Part shown: positions 16,510 through 25,108 of the stretch, piece after piece | Layout of the letters: each line of letters begins with the position of its first letter | How positions within the stretch are numbered: position 1 is the first letter of the stretch | Program-made: the position numbers and the translations under genes | The notes under the pieces: model-generated | The model's input: only the letters and a program-made list of their open reading frames with translations | Told to the model about the DNA's origin: nothing | Databases searched by the model: none | Assembly (NCBI RefSeq): GCF_900169145.1 | Contig: NZ_FXZD01000017.1 | Span: 1 to 43,196 of the forward strand | Reading direction: 5' to 3' | Length of the DNA: 43,196 nt | Source of the DNA: Brevibacterium antiquum CNRZ 918 | GTDB lineage: Bacteria; Actinomycetota; Actinomycetes; Actinomycetales; Brevibacteriaceae

Positions 16510-17372
16510 CAGCGATACCCTCCACGGCGCGGGGCGGCCAGGGAGAGGGTGAGCACGAGGTCTTCATCGCGCAGCAGTGCCCGCAGGGTCTCGCCGATGA
16601 GCAGCCGGTGCAGGATTCCGCGACCGGTGCTGGTCGCGGCATAGGCCGGGTGCGGGTGCCCCAGCAGCGCTTTGAGCAGAATCGACCAGGAGTCGGCTTC
16701 GATATCCAGCAGCGCTTGGGCGTGCTTGTCTCGGCGCAGCGCCTCGTAGGCGGTACGCCGGGTCCCGGCGCGGGCCAGTTCCTGGCAGACGTGCTCGACC
16801 GCGGCCCGAGCCAGCGCCGGCGGCCATTTCATCATGGTCACGAAGGCGATGGCGTCTTCGACCAGGCGGGTGGCGGTGGTGAAGGTGTCGTACTCGCGCC
16901 GCTGGTCGTCCTCGTCGTGATCGGCGGGGTCCTCGGTCGGGTCGGGGTCGGTGATGTGGAAGGCCTCGTGGTAGTCCGTCAGGGGGTTCTCACGGTCGGA
17001 GATCCGTTCGGGATCGTGGAAGGCGGACACGTGCGGGCGGCGAGCTTGATGGACTGAGCACAGCAGTCCTTGGGCGCGTTCTTCGGCGATGCAGGTGATC
17101 CGCACCGCGTGGGTGATCACACCCCACGGGTCCTTCGCGGTGCGCGCCGAGCGGGTGCGCATGACATCGAACGCCGCACTGGCGGCCTCCCAGGGGTCGA
17201 GGCCGTGCTTGCGCGCCAACGGCGTGTACTTGGCCGCGGCGTGTTCCATCAGATCTGCGGCCACGGGGTCCAAGCGCCAGGCGGCGGGTCCGGCCTCATG
17301 CAGGCGGACGAGCAGGGCGCGCAGGCCCTCGCTGGTCGTGAAGTCTTCGGGTTCGGACAAGGTCGTCATCAT
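16509..17372 (-). CDS. Unknown conserved element protein
   Basis: A 287-residue soluble protein that I do not recognise. It is mostly helical, with a conserved-looking core around LARKHGLDPWEAASAAFDVMRTRSARTA and GVITHAVRITCIAEERAQGLL, and an acidic stretch at about residues 140-165 (DPDPTEDPADHDEDDQ). The DPWxAASAAFxVM pattern and its length vaguely recall regulatory or replication-initiation proteins of actinobacterial elements, but I would not assign a function. Two ATGs occur in tandem; the first (17372) has GGAGG eight bases upstream. A GTGCACCT motif lies in its leader. It is coupled to the parB-like gene. Confidence 0.7.
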   Translation of the reverse strand: MMTTLSEPEDFTTSEGLRALLVRLHEAGPAAWRLDPVAADLMEHAAAKYTPLARKHGLDPWEAASAAFDVMRTRSARTAKDPWGVITHAVRITCIAEERAQGLLCSVHQARRPHVSAFHDPERISDRENPLTDYHEAFHITDPDPTEDPADHDEDDQRREYDTFTTATRLVEDAIAFVTMMKWPPALARAAVEHVCQELARAGTRRTAYEALRRDKHAQALLDIEADSWSILLKALLGHPHPAYAATSTGRGILHRLLIGETLRALLRDEDLVLTLSLAAPRRGGYR

Positions 17373-17393
17373 CGGTATTTCCTCCTGTACGTC

Positions 17394-17401
17394 AGGTGCA
17401 C
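17394..17401 (-). promoter_or_regulatory. GTGCACCT leader motif
   Basis: Same eight bases and orientation as in the leaders at 8484 and 15452, here 22 bases before the start of the unknown 287-residue gene. Confidence 0.4.
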
Positions 17402-17457
17402 GTCGCTTTCGTGGGGGTCGCATCGGGTCGTGGCGTGGGCTCATGTGAGGTCACCGC

Positions 17458-17964
17458 CTAGTTCCGTGCGATGGCCGAGCGGGTGGCCGGTTCGCGGATA
17501 TGGCCGTGGCCGAAGGCCTTCAGCGGTGGCAGCTTCTTCGCGGCAAACGCGCCGGCGCTCTTCCCGGCGGTGACCAGGCCGCGGTCGACCTTGCGGGCGA
17601 GGTGTTCCTGCAGGGCGATCCCGCGTCCTGCCATCGCGGCGGAGGACCGGGCGACCAGGTCGGTGGGCCTGACCCAGTCGACGCCGCGGCCCTGCGGGGC
17701 CTGGAGGCGCTGGTGCAGGCTCGCGCGGCGCTGCGCGGTCTTCTCGTGCTCGATCGCATCCGGAGCCCCCGTGCCCTCACGGCCGGTGATCCTCGCGGCG
17801 TCGTGATCGGGCTCGGCCTCGGGTTCAGGGGCGTCCCACCAAGGGTTCTGCTCTCCGGCAGGGTCCGGAGCGGGTGCGGTGTTCAGCGCATTCCATGGTT
17901 CGGGATCGGGCGGGGTGAAGCTGGTGTCCCAGTTCTGCGCGTCCTGGGCGGGATCGGAACTCAT
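17458..17964 (-). CDS. Small unknown protein of the primase operon
   Basis: A 168-residue soluble protein without recognised domains. The N-terminal 70 residues are acidic, rich in Pro/Asp/Trp and probably disordered (PDPEPWNALN, EQNPWWDAPEPEAEPD). The C-terminal half is basic and helical (ARSSAAMAGRGIALQEHLARKVDRG). The start ATG overlaps the stop of the DUF2637 gene (ATGA), so the two are translated together. An acidic N-terminus with a basic helical C-terminus suggests an adaptor between a protein partner and DNA or the membrane; this is a guess. Confidence 0.65.
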   Translation of the reverse strand: MSSDPAQDAQNWDTSFTPPDPEPWNALNTAPAPDPAGEQNPWWDAPEPEAEPDHDAARITGREGTGAPDAIEHEKTAQRRASLHQRLQAPQGRGVDWVRPTDLVARSSAAMAGRGIALQEHLARKVDRGLVTAGKSAGAFAAKKLPPLKAFGHGHIREPATRSAIARN

Positions 17965-18818
17965 GATGTGCTCTCCTTCTCTGCGGCCTCCCCGGGTTCG
18001 GACGAGGCGGTAGTGGCGGTCTGGCGGGTGCGCCAGCGGCCGATGGTCGAGGGATGAACGTCCAGGCGCGCGGCGATGGCCTTGTTCGACCACCCGGCCT
18101 CCCACAGCCGCGCCGCCTCCGGCTTCCGTCCCGACCCCGCCGATTCGCTCGTGCGCGATGGGGCAGGAAGCTGCGTGGGACCGTCGTCGGATACGGCCTC
18201 GGTCGGTGTAGGCGAAGACTCGGCGGTCGGTTCCAGCGGGGTCGGTGAGGGCAGAGCCGACCGGGGCAGGTCCGCCACGGTCGAGGACGTCAGCGGCAAC
18301 TCGTCACCGTCGCCGTCTGTCCGGTCCGGCACCGTTGCGAGCTCGGGGTCGACGGCATCGGTGCGCTCGGCCTTCTCCAGCCCGTCTACAGCGGATGAGC
18401 GATGGTGGTGGGCGGAGCGGATGAGGACCACAGTCAGATGCGTGGATGCCAGCAGCACCAGCGGCGGTACCGAAGCGATCACCGACGCCAGCAATCCCGG
18501 CACGGCTGCCTCCGCGGCCACCACAGCGTGCATCGCGTTCGCCGCCACCGAGACCAGAGCCCCAGCGATGAGCAGCCCCCACGGATACCAGGCCCCAGCC
18601 CGCCCATCGAGAGCCACCACAGCGATCGTGGCGACGACGATGAGCCCATCGACGAGCAGCGGCCACACCCACGCCTGCGAGCTGGCGATCCCTGAGCGTC
18701 GCGCCAGATCCGCCAGAGCGGTGAACGAGAGCCAGAACGCGCCCAGAGCGATCCCGATCGTCCCGCATGCGGCCGTGATCACCGACCATCCCCACCGTTC
18801 CGAGCTGCCCATGATCAC
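17961..18818 (-). CDS. DUF2637 membrane protein with C-terminal helix-turn-helix
   Basis: A 285-residue protein. The first 135 residues hold four hydrophobic helices and match DUF2637, a family common on actinobacterial plasmids and integrative elements and linked to spreading (Spd) functions. A long acidic Pro/Ser/Thr linker (about 140-225) leads to a helix-turn-helix near the C-terminus (ARLWEAGWSNKAIAARLDVHPSTIGRW, about 236-262). The start is taken as the GTG whose TGA overlaps the primase stop; an ATG six bases later is possible. A membrane-tethered DNA-binding protein could hold element DNA at the transfer site. Confidence 0.78.
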   Translation of the reverse strand: MIMGSSERWGWSVITAACGTIGIALGAFWLSFTALADLARRSGIASSQAWVWPLLVDGLIVVATIAVVALDGRAGAWYPWGLLIAGALVSVAANAMHAVVAAEAAVPGLLASVIASVPPLVLLASTHLTVVLIRSAHHHRSSAVDGLEKAERTDAVDPELATVPDRTDGDGDELPLTSSTVADLPRSALPSPTPLEPTAESSPTPTEAVSDDGPTQLPAPSRTSESAGSGRKPEAARLWEAGWSNKAIAARLDVHPSTIGRWRTRQTATTASSEPGEAAEKESTS

Positions 18819-19747
18819 ATCACCCGATACACCGGCGGACGCGACGGCCCCGTACTCGCCGGGGAGAACGAGCGCTGCTGGTCGCCGACGGTGGTGCGTT
18901 GCCGTGCTCCGCTGCCGTGGACGTTGTGGTAGGCCGACTGCACCGTCCGGGAGATCTCCCGCTGGCCCAGCCCCGCCTGACCGGCGGCGGCACCGAGGAC
19001 GTCGAGAGCCTCACCGGCAGGCATGCCGTTCTCCGCCAGCCGGCACGCGGCCTTGAACAAGCCCAGGTTCCGTTCGCCCTCGCGCAGGCTGGCCACCCGG
19101 TCAGCGAGCGCGGCGATATTCGGCGTCCGCCGAGTCCCGCGTGACTCGGGTGCAGGCACGGCAGGGCGGGGATCGAGGAAGTCCCGCAAGCCCTGGGCAT
19201 CCACGGCGGTGGCCGGGCCGTTGTTGACTTGGTCCAGCCGGTAGTGGTGTTGCTGGCCGTCGATGTGGCGGTGTGAGGGCGGGACGATGATGTAGCCGCC
19301 GTCACCGCGGAAATCCACACCAGCCCGGGCCGCCTGCCACGACCGCTGCTGCGTCGCCGGTGTGGCCGGGTAGATCAGGTGGGCGCCGCCGGAGGGGGTG
19401 CGGGTGACGACTTCCCAGTGCCCGAGCTTCCCGGCGTCGTGGGCGCGGTTGATCGCGTCGTAGCCGTTGACCTTCTCGTGCAGGTCGACATCGACGACGA
19501 CCACACCACTGGGATGGCCGGTCGGCAGGCCGATGTTGGCGTTGGGGATCTGGTCCCACCACGCCTGGACCTGGCTGAAATCTGTCGTGGCATCGTGGAA
19601 CCCGCCGTGGGTCAGGGGGCGCTTGCCGTTCGGCGCGCAGGGGAAGACGGGTACTCCAGCCCGGGCGAACTCGCGTGCGGCTGCGCCTAAGGGCCAGGAG
19701 TCATCGAGGCGGAGGAGGACCGAGGAGACGGCACCGTGTTCGGCCAT
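18815..19747 (-). CDS. Bifunctional DNA primase/polymerase-type protein
   Basis: A 310-residue protein whose first 200 residues match the prim-pol domain of mobile-element replication proteins. It begins AAREFARAGVPVFPCAPNGKRPL, then GLPTGHPSGVVVVDVDLH with the metal-binding Asp86/Asp88 pair, then the GYIIVPPSH segment. The remaining 100 residues hold a small helical domain. It lacks the helicase domain that longer replication proteins fuse to prim-pol, so it probably primes or extends DNA with help from other factors. The ATG at 19747 has GAGGGG ten bases upstream; a GTG at 19756 is less well placed. It is the first gene of the leftward operon. Confidence 0.84.
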   Translation of the reverse strand: MAEHGAVSSVLLRLDDSWPLGAAAREFARAGVPVFPCAPNGKRPLTHGGFHDATTDFSQVQAWWDQIPNANIGLPTGHPSGVVVVDVDLHEKVNGYDAINRAHDAGKLGHWEVVTRTPSGGAHLIYPATPATQQRSWQAARAGVDFRGDGGYIIVPPSHRHIDGQQHHYRLDQVNNGPATAVDAQGLRDFLDPRPAVPAPESRGTRRTPNIAALADRVASLREGERNLGLFKAACRLAENGMPAGEALDVLGAAAGQAGLGQREISRTVQSAYHNVHGSGARQRTTVGDQQRSFSPASTGPSRPPVYRVM

Positions 19748-20104
19748 CACGACCACGCCCCTCGGGCGGTGCCTGTGGCAGGTGCGGTCCTGTCGTGATC
19801 GCGTGCTGTGTGATCAGGTCGTGGTTCGTGTCGGTTGTGCCGTGCGTGTCTCATCACCAGGTCTCCTCGTCGAGAGCCGGCTTCGGGGTGTGGAGCAGGC
19901 TCTACGTCCGGCAGGTGCGCGGAGAGGGTCCGGCGTGTCGAGACGGCCAGCACTCACGATCGGTGAGTAGGGTGGCCGCCAGGGCGCGACTCGCACCTGA
20001 CGTATACACCGGGATAGCGGGAAGTTAGTCGAGCCGGAGCTGGACCTTAGGGATGACCCGTAAATCAGGATCAGAGATCGGAAGATCGGAACCAGAAGTG
20101 TCAT
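19748..20104. promoter_or_regulatory. Intergenic region holding the transfer-operon promoter
   Basis: About 360 bases without a supported gene, between the primase and the AraC-type gene. It holds the dyad ACTCAC-GATCG-GTGAGT (19952-19968), an operator candidate for the long leftward operon, and a tandem GATCGGAA pair near 20082-20097. AGGTGCG occurs twice, close to the leader motif of the transfer genes. I see no clear -10/-35 pair or RNA gene. Confidence 0.5.
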
Positions 20105-21031
20105 CTATGGGTCTGCATGTCGCATGGCGCGATAGCGGCTAGGACTCATGCCGATAGCGTGACGGAACACTCGAGCGGCGTGACCCCGGCTGCTCCAGCC
20201 CACCTGCCGGAGGATCTGATCGATCGGGGCATCCGTGTCCCTGAGGAGCCGTGCCATTTTCTCGATGCGCAGCATGGTCAAGCACGCGTGCGGGGTCTTG
20301 CCGAACGCATCGGTGAAGACTTCGCTGAATCGCGAGGGCGATAGGTGAGTCGCGGCAGCGAGGTCCGCAAGCTTCCACTGCCGGTCGAGCTGATCTTTCA
20401 TCATCTCTGCGGCCTGCCGGGCTTCAGCCCGCAGCGGGCAATACTTCCGATGGCGGGGTTCAGTGGGGCGTGTACTCGCTCGTTGAAGCGGCGAGGTCCG
20501 GACCGGCGAGAAGCGCACAAACGGCGCGATGATGTCCAGCACCAAGAACCACAGCGCTTGCATCCTTGGAGCACGACGGTTGAATCCGTGCGGATCCATG
20601 CTCAGTCTCACGAGCTCGTCAACCCAGGGCATGAGCAAACCGACACGGTCTTCGCCGAGACGCAGTATCTGTGTGGGATCGGTGTAGACCGTGTCGGCGA
20701 ACTCCTTCGCATCGAGCCGATTCTGAATGACGCTGGCGTACTGCCAGTACAGCTGATCCAACGCGTACTCGGGATCAATGTAGATCGTGCTGGCCGTGAT
20801 CTGCGGGTCGGGATCAATGCCGCACAGCACGTTCGTCCCCAAGAGCACAACATCACCGACGTTCACAGCGCGCTCGCCGAACTCGCTATACATGAACGCG
20901 GAACCATCGCGCACGATGATGAGCCTGATGCAGTCGTACGCGACCGGCGCGATAGGGCGATGGCACGCCCTCGTCCTCGCCAGGATTGGGGAGAACTCAA
21001 ATCCTTCACCTGCACTAATGGGCTTCGGCAT
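20105..21031 (-). CDS. AraC-family transcriptional regulator
   Basis: A 308-residue regulator. The C-terminal 100 residues carry the two AraC helix-turn-helix units (WKLADLAAATHLSPSRFSEVFTDAFGKTPHACL and DQILRQVGWSSRGHAARVFRHAIGMSPSRYR). The first 190 residues form a cupin-like sensing domain without an obvious ligand motif. Regulators of this sort often flank primase/transfer operons on actinobacterial integrative elements. It is separated from the primase by 357 bases, so it could act on the dyad at 19952-19968; this is inference. The start has AGGAAG directly against the ATG, a poor spacing. Confidence 0.85.
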   Translation of the reverse strand: MPKPISAGEGFEFSPILARTRACHRPIAPVAYDCIRLIIVRDGSAFMYSEFGERAVNVGDVVLLGTNVLCGIDPDPQITASTIYIDPEYALDQLYWQYASVIQNRLDAKEFADTVYTDPTQILRLGEDRVGLLMPWVDELVRLSMDPHGFNRRAPRMQALWFLVLDIIAPFVRFSPVRTSPLQRASTRPTEPRHRKYCPLRAEARQAAEMMKDQLDRQWKLADLAAATHLSPSRFSEVFTDAFGKTPHACLTMLRIEKMARLLRDTDAPIDQILRQVGWSSRGHAARVFRHAIGMSPSRYRAMRHADP

Positions 21032-21144
21032 CTTCCTCGTCAGACCACTTTCCCTTGATGGGGTAGCGTTCCGTCGCAGACGCGCTTAATGCAAAAGGCT
21101 GAGGATTCTTCAGATACTTGCACCCTGGAATTGGGCAAAGAGTG

Positions 21145-21193
21145 CGAGGCGCGGGGTGATGTCGGTCGTTAGCCCCCATCACCCCGCACCTCG
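21145..21193 (-). terminator. Terminator of the exporter/propeller/epimerase operon
   Basis: Stem GCGGGGTGATG with its perfect complement, extended after one mismatch by CGAGG/CCTCG, with a 15-base loop. It lies 17 bases past the epimerase stop and before the AraC-type promoter region. Confidence 0.75.
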
Positions 21194-21209
21194 ACTCACG
21201 CAGGGTGTC

Positions 21210-22385
21210 TTACGCCGTCAGCACAGGGCGTCGCAGTGTGGAACGGTGAGCCATTGCGTCCTTTCGGGCCTTCGGCACTTCCAGGAAGTCCGCGATGGCT
21301 TCGATCGAGCGGGCCGTGGCCTGTCCGTCCCCGTAGGGGTAGATCGCGTTGGCCATGGACGAGTACGCCTCCTCATCGTTGAGGAGCCGTTCGACTTCAG
21401 CGATGATCTGGGGGCGGGAGCGGCTGACCAGTCGAGCGGCGCCCGTGGCGAGGGACTCGTGACGTTCGGTGACGTCACGCAGGACCAGAGTGGGGATGCC
21501 CAGAGCGGGTCCTTCTTCCTCGGCGCCGGAGCTGTCGGAGACGATGATGTCGCTGCGCTGCAGCAGCTTGCAGAACGCTAGGTACGGCAGGGGCTCGACC
21601 AGGTCGATGTTGTCCCTGCCCTCCAGTGCGGGCACGATCACGTTCCGGACGGCGGGGTTGGGGTGGACCGGGATGACGATGCGCACGTCGTGCCGGTTGG
21701 CGATGTCGGCCAGGGCGTCCGCGATCTCCTGCATGGGTGCCCCGTGGCTGACGCGGTGATGGGCGGAGGCGACGATGACGCGGCGCGGATCATCGTCGAG
21801 GTCATCCAGCAGCGGGTCGCCGTACCCGGTAACGTTCTCCATGCCCCAGTGGAGGGCGTCGACGACAGTGTTGCCGGTGATCACGATGTTCTTCTCCGGC
21901 ACGCCTTCGCGGATGAGGTTGGCGAAGTTCCCGTGGGTCGGTGCCAGGTGCAGCGCGGCCATCTGCGCGACGAGCTTGCGGTTGCCCTCCTCCGGGAAGG
22001 GCGAGGTCGCCACGCCGCTGCGCAGGCCTGCCTCGACGTGCACGATGGGCACCTCGGCCTGGAACGCGGCCAGGGCTCCGGCGAGGGTGGTGGCGGTGTC
22101 GCCATGGACGAGCGCCACGTCGAGCCCGTCAAGCGCCGAAGTCGCTGAGAAGCGGGCCAGGGCACGGTGAGTGACATCGGTCAGGGACTGGCCGGGTTCC
22201 ATGATGTCGAAGTTCACATCGGGGGTGATCCCGAACTCGCCGAGCGTGTGCGTGAGCATCTCCCGGTGCTGGCCGGTGGAGATGACTCGCAGGTGGAAGC
22301 GGGAATCCTCGCGCAGTGCGTGGATGAGCGGGGCGAACTTCACGGCCTCAGGCCGGGTGCCGAGGATGATGCCGATGGTCTTCAT
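21210..22385 (-). CDS. UDP-GlcNAc 2-epimerase-family protein with an altered active-site motif
   Basis: A 391-residue GT-B-fold protein of the WecB family, which interconverts UDP-GlcNAc and UDP-ManNAc. It keeps the N-terminal GTRPE motif and the family's acidic residues: Asp96 (VHGDTATT), Glu118 (HVEAGLRSG) and Glu132 (PFPEEGNR). However, the normally near-invariant HRREN motif reads HHRVS (209-213), keeping the His but losing Arg/Glu/Asn. The late TERPE motif reads TERHE. It follows the propeller gene by 48 bases with a good AAGGAAA site. The changes suggest a different substrate or a hydrolytic rather than reversible epimerising role in this cluster. Confidence 0.83.
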   Translation of the reverse strand: MKTIGIILGTRPEAVKFAPLIHALREDSRFHLRVISTGQHREMLTHTLGEFGITPDVNFDIMEPGQSLTDVTHRALARFSATSALDGLDVALVHGDTATTLAGALAAFQAEVPIVHVEAGLRSGVATSPFPEEGNRKLVAQMAALHLAPTHGNFANLIREGVPEKNIVITGNTVVDALHWGMENVTGYGDPLLDDLDDDPRRVIVASAHHRVSHGAPMQEIADALADIANRHDVRIVIPVHPNPAVRNVIVPALEGRDNIDLVEPLPYLAFCKLLQRSDIIVSDSSGAEEEGPALGIPTLVLRDVTERHESLATGAARLVSRSRPQIIAEVERLLNDEEAYSSMANAIYPYGDGQATARSIEAIADFLEVPKARKDAMAHRSTLRRPVLTA

Positions 22386-22433
22386 GTCTGTTTCCTTCGT
22401 GTGCGTGTCCCGAAAATGGGGCGTCTCTGGGGT

Positions 22434-23696
22434 TCAGGGGTGGGTGTTGTTGGTGTGCAGGGTGATCTCGGCGCGGGGTGCGACGAAGTAGTGCTCGACG
22501 GAGTAGGAGATCGTCGCGAAGTCCATCGACCCGGTGCCGGTGAAATCAGCGGCGACGATGCGAGCCGTCGACTCCTCGCCGACCTTCCACTTCACGAAGA
22601 TGCCGCGAGCGGCATCGATGGCCTTGTAGTAGACGGCGCCCTGCCAGGGCTGCGGGCCGCGCAGCCCGATGAGGAACTCGTCCTCCCCGTCGCCGTCGAA
22701 GTCGGCGCACATCACCGAGTGGCCGGGGCCTTCACCGTTCTCGTTGGGCTCTCCGTAGGTGTCGAGCAGGAACCGGTTCCAGGAACCGGGGCTGACGGGG
22801 TCCTTGACGTACACGGCAACGGTGTTGCCGTGGAAGGGCTCGAGGGTAGCCACGTAGGCGAGCGGGTCGTCTCCGATGCGGCCGCCGTCGACATCGCCGC
22901 TGCCGCGGAAAGTGGTCTGCTCGAACTGGCTGTGCTCGCCCTCGCCGATGCGCTCGAACGCCCATCCGGTGTCGGTGTAGGTCATCCAGGTCACGCCCTC
23001 GTCGGAGGCCATGAGAATCCCGTCGAGCCCGTTGGGGGCCAAGCCCGGCTTGCGGGCGACACCGTGGATCATGCGGAATTGGTTGTCGTTGACGACCTCC
23101 ATGTCCCACTGCTCGGCGGTGTGGACGTCGTCGGGGGCGGTGAAGAGCACGATCGGGAGCACGGAGTGGACACTCTCGACGGCGACGATGGGGAAGCCCA
23201 GGATCTGGATCCGGTCGTGGCGGGTGAAGTGCCCCACGCGCAGGCGGTGCATGCCGATGGCGCGGCCGACGTGGTGGCGCTTCCAGCGTTCGCCGCGGCG
23301 CACCGCGTCGGGGCCAGGGTTCTCCAGCCAGTCAATCTTCCCGCCCTCGGGATCGGCGTGGTGGATGGTGCCGCCGGGGCCGTAGAGCTGATAGGAGATG
23401 ACGTAGTCGTCGCCGTGCTCGCCGGTGATGTTGGCGAAGTCCGCGCCGACGGGCTCCTTGATCTTGTCCAGCAGGAGTCGCTTCTCCCAGGTCGGGTTCT
23501 CGTACCAGTAGAGCTCGCCGGCCTTGAGGCCGTGGCCGACGAGGTCGGGCTTGCCATCGCCGGTGATGTCGGGGGCTTCGAGCCAGTAGCCGTCGCGCAG
23601 GAAGTCGGTAACGGTGCTCGAGGAGAACCACGGGATGGTGATGTCGGCGGCAGCGCGCTCAGGGGCTGCTGCGGGGGCGGGTGAGGTGAGAGACAT
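22434..23696 (-). CDS. FG-GAP beta-propeller protein, aldos-2-ulose dehydratase-like
   Basis: A 420-residue protein made of about seven repeats with calcium-loop motifs of FG-GAP/VCBS type, such as DITGDGKPDLVGHG, DFDGDGEDEFLIGL and DFTGTGSMDFATIS. There is no signal peptide, unusual for FG-GAP proteins, so it is cytoplasmic. Size and segments such as YWYENP, HRLRVGHFTRHDRIQILG and HGVARKPGLAPNGLDG resemble the catalytic N-terminal propeller of fungal aldos-2-ulose dehydratase, which dehydrates 2-keto-sugars such as glucosone or 1,5-anhydrofructose. The matching cupin half may be the protein at 27723-28430. It is co-transcribed with the exporter (24-base gap) and the epimerase homologue. The enzyme assignment comes from recalled family features, not an alignment. 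Confidence 0.7.
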   Translation of the reverse strand: MSLTSPAPAAAPERAAADITIPWFSSSTVTDFLRDGYWLEAPDITGDGKPDLVGHGLKAGELYWYENPTWEKRLLLDKIKEPVGADFANITGEHGDDYVISYQLYGPGGTIHHADPEGGKIDWLENPGPDAVRRGERWKRHHVGRAIGMHRLRVGHFTRHDRIQILGFPIVAVESVHSVLPIVLFTAPDDVHTAEQWDMEVVNDNQFRMIHGVARKPGLAPNGLDGILMASDEGVTWMTYTDTGWAFERIGEGEHSQFEQTTFRGSGDVDGGRIGDDPLAYVATLEPFHGNTVAVYVKDPVSPGSWNRFLLDTYGEPNENGEGPGHSVMCADFDGDGEDEFLIGLRGPQPWQGAVYYKAIDAARGIFVKWKVGEESTARIVAADFTGTGSMDFATISYSVEHYFVAPRAEITLHTNNTHP

Positions 23697-23720
23697 GATG
23701 AGTGTTTCCTTTCGTGGGGT

Positions 23721-24965
23721 TTACGAGCTCAGCGAACTCGGGTGCGCCTTCTTGGCACGCGCGGCGCGTACCGACCGAGTGGCGGCCAGGCACATGATGA
23801 TGAGACCGATGACGGTCAGTCCGGCTCCGACGACGGTCGGGCTGCGGAAGCCCCACCCGGCGCCGATCGCCGCTCCGGCGAGACTCACGCCGATGGTGTT
23901 GCCAAGGTTGAAGGCGGCGATGTTCGTCGCCGAGGCCAGGGTGGCCGCGCCCTGGGCGTGGCGCATCACACGGGCCTGCAGGCCCGGAACGGTCGCGAAA
24001 CCGACCGCGCCCATGAGCGTGAGCAGTACCGCGGTCGCCCACGGGATCCCCGCGGCCATGCCCAGGGCGAGGATGACGATCGGCAGCAGGATCGACAGCA
24101 CCACGACCGCCTTATCGGGGTTGCGGTCGGCGGCGCGTCCGCCGATGACGTTGCCGAGGAAGAGGCCACCGCCGAAAAGGACCAGCAGCCACGGGATCGC
24201 CCCGGCGGAGAAACCGGTCTCGTTGCGCAGCAGCGGCTCGATGTAGGTGAACACGCCGAACATGCCGCCGAAAATGAGCGCGGTGGTGATCAGCGAGGAC
24301 AGCACCTGGGGCTTGGCAAGGGTGGCGAACTGCTGGCGCACCGGCAGCTGATCCTGCTCGGGATCGGTGCGCGGGACCAGGGCCATCAGACCGATCAGGG
24401 CAAGCACCCCGATGACACTGATGATCCAGAACACGGCCCGCCATCCCAGCTGCTGGCCGATGAAGCTGCCCAGGGGCACACCGAGCACGTTGGCGATCGT
24501 GAGGCCGGCGAACATGATCGAGATCGCCGACGCCTGCCGCGACTTCGGGACCAGGGATCCGGCCAGAACCGCGCCGATCCCGAAGTACCCGCCGTGGGCG
24601 AGCGCGGCCACGATGCGCCCGGCGAACATGACCTCGTAGCTGGGCGACCAGGCCGAGAGAATGTTGCCGATGACGAACAGGGCCAGCAGCGCCACGAGGG
24701 CGACCTTCGGGGGCCGGCGCATCAGAAACGGGGTGAGGATGAGAGCGCCGGGCACCACCGCCAGGGCATAGGCGCCGACGAGATGCCCCGCGGCGGGAAT
24801 CGTGACACTGAGGTCAGTGGCGACCTCAGTGAGGAGTCCTGCGATAACGAATTCGGTCAACCCGATCCCGAAGCCGCCGATGCTCAATGCGAGCAACGCC
24901 AATTTCGCGCGGGAATTCCGAACGGGGCTGATAATGCCCACATCGGGTTTCGTGTCGATGGACAA
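23721..24965 (-). CDS. MFS exporter, DHA1 type
   Basis: A 414-residue transporter with 12 predicted membrane helices and DHA1 hallmarks: LTEFVIAGLLTEVATDL in helix 1 and GRIVAALAHGGYFG in helix 4, as in AraJ/chloramphenicol-type exporters. A TTG start is used (MSIDTKPDVG), with GAGG seven bases upstream. It heads the leftward operon with the propeller and epimerase genes and diverges from the MmyB-type regulator. It probably exports the pathway product or a related toxic compound. Confidence 0.87.
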   Translation of the reverse strand: MSIDTKPDVGIISPVRNSRAKLALLALSIGGFGIGLTEFVIAGLLTEVATDLSVTIPAAGHLVGAYALAVVPGALILTPFLMRRPPKVALVALLALFVIGNILSAWSPSYEVMFAGRIVAALAHGGYFGIGAVLAGSLVPKSRQASAISIMFAGLTIANVLGVPLGSFIGQQLGWRAVFWIISVIGVLALIGLMALVPRTDPEQDQLPVRQQFATLAKPQVLSSLITTALIFGGMFGVFTYIEPLLRNETGFSAGAIPWLLVLFGGGLFLGNVIGGRAADRNPDKAVVVLSILLPIVILALGMAAGIPWATAVLLTLMGAVGFATVPGLQARVMRHAQGAATLASATNIAAFNLGNTIGVSLAGAAIGAGWGFRSPTVVGAGLTVIGLIIMCLAATRSVRAARAKKAHPSSLSS

Positions 24966-25108
24966 TAGCCGTCCTCATTCTCTCCATAGGTCCGTGTGCG
25001 AGATGTGCCCGATACCTCGCCGCCAAGGCGACAAATCAACGGGTGTCAATTCCACTATCGGACCGCGTCGAGCCATCAACCATCCCTCTGCTTCGTCTAG
25101 CACCGGCC

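Noticed and set aside
19952..19968. ACTCAC-GATCG-GTGAGT as a classical parS site
   Set aside because: It does not match the chromosomal parS consensus (TGTTTCACGTGAAACA); kept only as an operator candidate.
22167..23684. A 505-codon open frame on the plus strand opposite the propeller gene, and similar long antisense frames at 2690-4084 and 35241-36704
   Set aside because: They are by-products of GC-rich third positions opposite real genes; they have no ribosome binding sites and their translations are low-complexity Gly/Val/Asp/Arg sequence without family motifs.
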